A DNA stretch of 64,000 bases from Macquaria australasica. Its lineage: Eukaryota; Chordata; Actinopteri; Centrarchiformes; Percichthyidae. This document shows positions 57,384-64,000 of the stretch, piece by piece; the first letter of the stretch is position 1; each line of letters starts with the position of its first letter. Below the pieces are notes generated by a model. The model did not search any database. It saw only the letters and a program-made list of their open reading frames with translations, and was not told the DNA's origin. The stretch covers positions 356,067-420,066 of the forward strand of contig SEMN01000462.1 of assembly GCA_005408345.1 (NCBI GenBank), given 5' to 3'. A program made the translations under genes and the position numbers.

Positions 57384-60300
57384 ATGGAGGATGACCTGAT
57401 GTTCAGCATGGAGGAGGAGGAGGAGGGCAGCGCCAAGAGACCCCCTGTCCAACGAAGTGCCCCCAAACAGCGGGCCTCTTCCCTCAGTGAAGCCAATGCA
57501 AGCGACGATGACGAAGACCACTTCATCTGTCCCATCCTGGACGACTCCGCCAAAGAAATCGGTCACTACCTGAAGAATCTGGTTTACACCCGGCAGCTAT
57601 CAAACTCTCTTCCTAAGAGCCACTTTGTGTTCAAGGTGAGCCGTTGCCCCGGTAACATGACGCAAGGTGCATGATCTTACCAGAGATGTTAGCCAAATAG
57701 ACAGTAAAGGGAAAAGTATCAGCTAATGTTGAAATAAAGCGCTGGAGGATTGTTTAATCATGCTCAAAAACAGTTTGTATTTAATGTGTTGTGCTCATGC
57801 ATCATCATAAACACTGAGTTCTGCAATTTTCTATGAGAACAGCTCTTTGCCTTATACGGAAAGATGATCTGTGCACACACGTACCAGTATGTGTGCTATT
57901 TGTATGTGTTTGTTGAAGTAGAAAGCTGGTCAGCCACCTCTTAACTGTACTCTCTCTAAAGAACAGGAAGTACCAGACAGTGGTTTTCACTTCTTGTGAT
58001 TAGGTTGCATGTAAACACGTCTCTCACAGCTACATAAGGGTGCGATTGAGCACTCCTTATCAGAGACACTGTGCACAAGCCAACTGCTGGGATGAATGGC
58101 CTTTTTAGTTTTTGTGTAGCGTTGTTGTTTAAAGAATCAAGACAATTCATGTTATTTAAAATATTTGAGGATGCTATGTGAATGTCAGGTATTTTTTTGT
58201 TTGTTTGTTGATGAAAAGCCGTCCATTTTCACCTTTCTACATAGAATGAAACAGAAACAGTAGCAGAACCTCGGTCATACAAGGTTTTGTCTGAGAGCGC
58301 ACGGGTACGTTACAGATCAAATTATATCTTCCTTCTCTCCCTCTTCACCAGTGACCATCTATGCCTCCCTTCTCCTCACTCCACTCTGTAATTTATTGTC
58401 CTTTTCCTTTACTGCTTTGGAATGTTTTACTTTTATAGCAACATGCTTTCCACCTATTCCACCTATATCCTAATCAATTCATCCTCCTTTCCTTCTGACT
58501 GTATTCCTGTACTTTATTGAATTCATCTACACTAACAAACACCAGAAATGTTCTATTGTTATTTTACAAAACTGCACTGAAAAAACGTCATATCTTTCTG
58601 GAGCAAATGTGCAAATTCTTTTGTCTTTTTCATTCATTTCAGAACATACATTTTTTATTACATGCTGCTGCTCTAAAATTTGTTTTAGAAAATGACAAAA
58701 ATCCCAGAAAGAAATTGTAGTTAGAAATGTATTTTGAGCACGGCTGTGCCTTTCACTGTCGTGTCCAGGCTTTACCATTTGATCCTAAAGTCTTGTGAGC
58801 ATGCTGTAATATTTCTGACAGCATGGAGAAGTTGCACGCTCCAGCAGCTGAACAAGGCCTGACGTAAGATGCGTCGCCTGCTCCTCCTCACAAACAGACG
58901 TGACACTCAACCCTTCATATTTCTCTTCATGTAAATCCTTTGCTCTAATTATAAACATGCCTATAGAATGCCTGCCGCACAGTGACCAGTGGTACACGAG
59001 GGAGACGTGCTGCTGTGCAGTACTGGATGGGTCAGGGTTTGGGTTACTAGAGCAGGTTTGGATTACCAGTGACACTTGATTCCAGGTTCCTACTAAGAAA
59101 GTTTTTTTTTTTTTGAAAATGGCACAACTGCAATGGCCACAGAACATCACATGGTGGTCACATTCATTTTAAAGTAGCAGTAAATTATTTAAGTTATTAT
59201 GGAATACGAGACCTTGGTTGACCCCCACTTAATACATTTAGTTAGCCTGCCTCGTACTAAAACCTATGTACTATTTCATTAATACGTTACATTTCCATGT
59301 CATTTTAATGATTGTGTGCTTTCTTCCTGGTTTGTACTTTTGAAGATATTTGTTTTTTACTTCCTTCCTTCCTGATTTGCATGCTGTTACAACAAACTAA
59401 AGAAGTGTCATCCTTAGAGCAGGCTCTAGTTTACTTTGGTGTGTCCCTGTTGATAAATGATCTGCATTGTAGGGTTCCCTAGCCCTAAGCTGATTAAATG
59501 CAGAATGGGGGGAAGCTTTTCAATGCTGAAACTGTGAAATTTAATTTGCTCAATTCGTGAGCAGAATACAGTTACTTAGAGGGAGAAAGTGACTGTGTTG
59601 TGCAGAAAGAGCACAAAAAAGTCTTGGAATTGCCTTTATTGGACAAATTAAATTGCATGTTTTTTAAATTGAACGGCTTCCCGTCTTTCTATGTGTTGTA
59701 ACAAACCTTTTTGTGAAATGGACTTTTCCATTCTTTATGCATAAAAACAAATACTGCCAGCTAATGAGTCGTGTTCGTTCATTGTGGCAGGAGGCATGGA
59801 AACATGCGATTGAAAAGGCCAAAGCCATGCCCGACCCCTGGGCACAGTTTCATCTGGAGGACATCAAGACTGAACCCTGCATTCGTTACAGGTATGAATA
59901 ACTCAGTGTGGCTGAAATCAGCAGCAGTAACAGACCTTTGTCACGCCGTGCAGGAAAAGTGCAGAGAAACAAATTTCGTTAACAATGGCCCAGTTCCATC
60001 AAGTGTCCCTGTAAGCCAAGCCAGAGAGCCAGCATGCACACCACCGGGACCCTGGAACTCGCTCACCTAAATGGAATGCAGCCATTTTTAATGTGATCAA
60101 TTACACCTGTGCCATTCCTGCTATGACAAGTCACAATGTCTGCTGTGAAAAAGGCCTATTGTTGCATGGGGGGGTACAGTGTGGTCTTGAACTAATATCC
60201 CACAGGGTGATAAAGTGCCAAAATAATTATATTTGATTTCTGTAGATCAATTATTTAATTTTAAGAAAATTTCAAGCAGCATTTCAAAAGTGGTATTTCC

Positions 60301-63300
60301 CATGTTATAACATTGTTTGACACCTTGAGAACTTTAAATTTGAATTAATGCTGCAAGCAGCGATGAACGGGCCCAAACGCAACACTGGCACATCATCGCT
60401 TTATAAAGTTGATTTCGTAAACTTGATAGCAAACAGTTGCAATTCCTGGCTCTTTAGCAGCTAAATGCTACGCTACGTTCACCAGCTAGTCACTAATTTT
60501 GTCTTCCTGCTGTTTGGTGCTGAGCAGGTAGAATTCAATGGGTTTATCAGAGCTTTTTTCGACTTAAAATAGCTGCCTGCTGCTGCCAAAAAGTTAAGTT
60601 GCAGGCTGGAAAACCAAAACAATTAGCTGAAAGATGCTAAAACACTCTAGTGCTAAAAGCTAAGAGGAACTGCAGAGTCGGGTGATAATTCTCTGTGGTT
60701 TCATCACTACGAGCGGCCACTTTCACGTTACACATATTCATCTGAGCCATTGTTAATGTAAAAATATTTATAAGACTAGCTGTAAAGTATTAAGATGGAA
60801 CATATTTTAGTATTAGTCGACACAGAGAGATTCTCACATTGATATTAGCCTGCATCAATCTTGAAATGGTAGCATGTTTCACAGTTCACGGTCAGCTGTT
60901 GACAAACATTACTGCTCCTTCACTGAGCACATTAAGCATTGACGTCCATCCAGTTCATTTTTTAATCTCGTACTGAAGGTGGGACACTGAGTGTGCACAC
61001 CTCTTGTAGAGTTCTCAGATGTTTACAGTGACACACAACTGAATGGGTGTGAGCAAAAATGCAGGATGAACAAAAAATGTGTGTGTGTGTGCGTGCCTGT
61101 TACATAACATACAGGGCTGGACCTACAAAGAGAGAAGGGATTGTCAGGAGCTGGGATTTGCCCTGGTGTTCTCTTTCATGTGCTAATTTTACCCACATGT
61201 AACCTTACTCCTCCTTCCCTCTCTTAAGCCCCCCTGTAGTATGAACCTGATGGGATGAATGTCATGGTACACTGCGTTCCCAGGCTGAAACGGTTTGTTG
61301 GCAGAAAAGAGTGACGATTAGATTTTGGACAGGGAATAGAGCTTTCGGCTTTTAGCTGTGAAGACTTGCAGCTGCACCTACAGTTCATGCAGCATTCATT
61401 AACTCAGAACACACACCCTGCCAAGCCAAACAGACATACTGACCCCGACGTACAGTGTGTACACATACATTTGTATCAAGTCCAAAAAGGAATGGGTGGA
61501 GACAAAATAGCCTTTTTTTGGAAAGGGGACACACACAACCTCTCTGTTTCATTCTTCTCTCCTTGTTGTTTTTCCGTAGAGAGGAAACTAGATGCTTTAT
61601 GTGCCCCCATGATAAGAATTGATAATGGGCTGTTGGCAGACGAACTCCTTCGCAGAGGGCAAAGAGTGACTTGGCTAACGCGATCGAGACCGGAACGATT
61701 ATGCGCTCTTTTAGTAACTGTGGTAGACTCGTGAGAGACACAAGAGTCCTGGCAGCCAGCTCAGGGTTGTTAGACCATCCAGTGTGAGTGATTTATAATG
61801 TAACAGGTGGAAAACGGAAACGAGAGCCATTTTCTCCCCACAGAGCAGGGTCACGGGGTCTGTGCTGTGACATAAAAAAAGACCCACAGATGGTCTCACA
61901 GCAGCTCTGCTTGAAAGGAGATGCTGTTTTACAGAGCTGCAGTAGACTTAGTTTCAAAAATATTAATGGAGATTGGGCTGCAACAAAAGATTATATTGAT
62001 TGTCGATTTATCTCTTTATTTTGTTTTTTTCTTCAATTAATCTTTCGTCTATAAAAAATCAGAAAACAATGAGAATAGCCATCACAATTTTCCCAGAGCC
62101 CAAGCTGACATCTTCAGATTACATGTTTTTTGCAGCCAACAGTCCAAAACCCAAAGATTAAAGTGATATAAAACAATGCAACAAAATCTCACATTTAAGA
62201 AGCCGAAACAAGCTAATGTTTTGTTAAAAAGTTCATTGATTATGAAAATTGTTTGCGTCTACATTATCTGTCTACTTACTTACCGTCTACTTATACTTCT
62301 ACTGTATACTACTCTGTGAGGCTTCGAGCTAAATGCTAACACCAGCATGCTTACGTGCTCACAATGATAATACTAAGTGCTGATGTTAGCAGGTGTAATG
62401 TTTATCATGTTCACCACCTTAGTTTAATGTGTTAGCATGCTAACATTTGCTAATTAGCAATGAACACAAAGTACAGCTGGGGCTGATGGGAATGGGATTC
62501 ATTTTGCAGCAGTAGTAGTAGTAAACTAAGTATTGGACTAATTGAAATTTCATGGCAATCCATTCAATAGTTGCTGAGATATTTTAGTCTGGACTGCCAT
62601 CCCTACAGCCACACTGCTATCATGGCTAAAAATCAAACTTTCTATGTGATTAGACAGATTTGATGTGGATTTAAAGAGCATCCAACATATTTGCATGAGC
62701 ATAATCAATATTTTGACTTAATTCACTCTCCCTCTTCACAGGTACAATGCCATCACAGGAGAGTGGGCTCAAGACCAGGTCCACGTCAAGATGGCTGCCC
62801 AGGTATTACTGCTCTCTAGAAAAGGATTGTTTGACAATATTTAAAAAGAAAACACTGTACTGGAGCGTCTTGCAGTTTCTTATCTCTTGTCTAATTTATT
62901 TCCTCTGCTTGGTTTCTCACAGCCATTTGGGAAAGGGGCCATGAGGGAGTGCTTCAGAACGTAAGTTGAAATATGTTTCTTTTATCATTTATCAGTTCTC
63001 ATCCAGCGGTTTATTGCCCCTCGTGTTGTAGTAACCGAGGCCTTCGCGGTCTCAGTGTAAACAAATCAGAGGGATGTGTCGCTCCTAGATCGTAGCCTAT
63101 AAGTGGTGCAGGTCCACATTCCTCACATTTCTTGCTCTGACTCTTGCTCAGTAGTTTCAGAGCCATACATGGTACTGAGAATATCACACTGACCCAGCTC
63201 TATAAAGTCTTTCATGATGGCACTGGGGACTTTATTGATTCCCTGGATGTTTACTGCTTTGGGTAAAATGGAATTTAAGCGTGCTCCACTGTGTTTTGGC

Positions 63301-63878
63301 TTCTGCATGACATTGCAGAATGAAAGAGAAAAGGGATAATAGTCTAATTGTTCATGTTTAATCCTCAGTTATGTGGGAAGTGTAAAAGAAAGGCATCCAT
63401 CAATCCCCACTGTTTGCTGTTTGTAGTATCCCACAGAAATATTCCACTCTGACAAAACGCAGAGCATGATAGTGAATCCCCCAGCCCCTACAAGCTCAAA
63501 CAAGTTAGGTCCTAAAAAAAAAAATCTCTACATCTGAAACGTGGTATGTTGTTCCTGTTGGTACATCTGACATCAGTTCCAGTTGATGCTATGATCAAAA
63601 ATGGCTTTGGTGCTCTATTTTAACAAAGTGTGGATGAATACATTTAAATATAATTGAAATGCTGCTCATTACTGTAATATCCAACTCTTGTCTCCTTTCC
63701 CTACAGGAAGAAGTTGTCAAATTTCTCACACAGCAGCATCTGGAAGTCAGCATCTAATTATGTGGCCAAGAGTTACATGGAGACAGTGGACAGAAGTGTT
63801 TACTTTGAGGACGTCAGGCTGCAGATGGAGGCCAAACTCTGGGGAGAAGAGTACAACCGCCACCGACCTCCCAAACAG
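57384..63878 (+). CDS. eef2k: Eukaryotic elongation factor 2 kinase, 5' part (runs off the window)
   Basis: eEF2K is a calcium/calmodulin-activated alpha-kinase that phosphorylates eEF2 and slows translation. Exons: 57384-57635, candidate cassette 58245-58304, 59791-59891, 62742-62802, 62923-62960, 63707-63878; all phases join. The start MEDDLMF and the acidic DDDEDHFICPI segment match mammalian eEF2K. The calmodulin-targeting stretch is SHFVFK|EAWKHAIEKAKAMP (anchor tryptophan W87 without the cassette; human W85). The alpha-kinase domain opens RYNAITGEWAQDQVHVKMAA, PFGKGAMRECFRT, with the ATP-binding lysine in SNYVAK (K172 without the cassette). The last visible exon ends EEYNRHRPPKQ with a gtacag donor. 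About 208 residues (228 with the cassette) of the roughly 725 of the human protein are present, and the rest lies to the right. Confidence 0.95.
58245..58304 (+). CDS. eef2k: Candidate 20-codon cassette exon of eef2k
   Basis: A 60-base phase-0 block (NETETVAEPRSYKVLSESAR) lies between an acceptor with a fine pyrimidine tract (ttcacctttctacatag) and the donor gtacgt. It fits between the exon ending SHFVFK and the exon starting EAWKH without frame change. The mammalian protein I remember joins those two segments directly, so this exon is either fish-specific or alternatively spliced. It would place 20 residues with several Ser/Thr immediately before the calmodulin anchor. Confidence 0.6.
59985..60155. 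repeat. Miniature element family D (eef2k intron)
   Basis: It contains gccagcatgcacaccaccgggaccctgg and aaatggaatgcagccatt, then attacacctgtgccattcctgctatgacaagtcaca, matching 4773-4990 and 35140-35235. Confidence 0.5.
60395..60790. repeat. Interspersed repeat, copy 3 of 3 (eef2k intron)
   Basis: It is collinear with the copy at 16345-16890: ggctctttagcagctaaatgc, cgttcaccagctagtca, ctgctgtttggtgctgagcagg, tgataattct and catcactacgag. It follows a short stretch, gctgcaagcagcgatgaacg, that often heads fish repeats. Confidence 0.6.
61972..62255 (+). repeat. hAT-like relic (family A) in eef2k intron
   Basis: It runs from gggctgcaacaaaagatta to gttcattgattatgaaaatt and contains agccatcacaattttcccagagcccaa, ccaacagtccaaaacccaaaga and caaaatctcacatttaagaagccgaaac, the family A core. 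Confidence 0.65.
62330..62635. repeat. Fish interspersed repeat E, copy 2 (eef2k intron)
   Basis: A run of gctaac/gcatgcta words (62333-62450) is followed by atttcatggcaatccattcaatagttgctgagatatttta and tgccatccctacagccac, shared with 46075-46340. Confidence 0.55.
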
Positions 63879-63934
63879 GTACAGGAGAAACATTAACTAG
63901 TTAACGAGACCAGACATAATATTGACAAAATGTG

Positions 63935-64000
63935 TGTGTATGTATGTATATATGTATATGTATGTGTGTGTATATATATGTGTATATATATATAATATAT
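63935..64000. repeat. TG/TA-rich simple repeat at the window edge
   Basis: Mixed TATG, TG and TA units directly after the last visible eef2k exon, continuing past the window. Confidence 0.8.

Noticed and set aside
1..64000. CRISPR array, operon, phage or integrated virus
   Set aside because: No regularly spaced direct repeats with unique spacers, no retroviral or phage proteins, and all genes are intron-bearing vertebrate genes.

Overview
This window is nuclear DNA from a bony fish, most likely a percomorph-type teleost. The genes are split by many introns with GT-AG junctions. There are long CA/TG and TA microsatellites. The intergenic and intronic space is full of short fish-type DNA-transposon relics (hAT-like, Tc1-like and TTAA-ended miniature elements). 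The proteins match vertebrate families closely. No prokaryotic, viral or plasmid genes were seen. All exon models below were built by eye from splice junctions, reading phase and remembered family sequences; no alignment was run.

Layout, left to right. (1) 1063-8764, + strand: all but the first coding exon of a cytohesin-1 gene (ARF exchange factor), including the 3-base microexon that switches the PH domain between its two-glycine and three-glycine forms. Its 3' UTR probably ends near 10.43 kb. (2) 8.8-17.1 kb: intergenic, with transposon relics and two weak orphan-exon candidates. (3) 17092-35855, - strand: a complete ten-exon pgs1 gene, the mitochondrial phosphatidylglycerophosphate synthase of cardiolipin synthesis. 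(4) 38.4-42.6 kb, + strand: a socs3 gene (probably the a paralogue) with an intron inside its coding region. (5) 42.6-52.0 kb: about 9.4 kb without genes, holding microsatellites, transposon relics and a cluster of perfect STAT-type sites downstream of socs3. (6) 52032-54647, + strand: a complete seven-exon L-threonine aldolase gene (tha1). (7) 54.9-55.6 kb: a tRNA-like fragment, then an intact tRNA-Leu(TAG) on the - strand. (8) 56444-56656: an unrecognised 70-codon open frame downstream of a CpG-rich stretch. (9) 57384 to the window end, + strand: the 5' half of eef2k (elongation factor 2 kinase), which runs off the right edge and carries a candidate 20-codon cassette exon next to the calmodulin-binding segment.

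The genes do not form a pathway. They are a linkage block: cyth1, pgs1, socs3 and tha1 correspond to human 17q25.3, while eef2k corresponds to human 16p12. The most interesting points are the eef2k cassette, the socs3 gene structure (coding intron, long overlapping upstream frame, downstream STAT sites, altered SOCS box), the cyth1 microexon, and several nested transposon insertions with readable target-site duplications.
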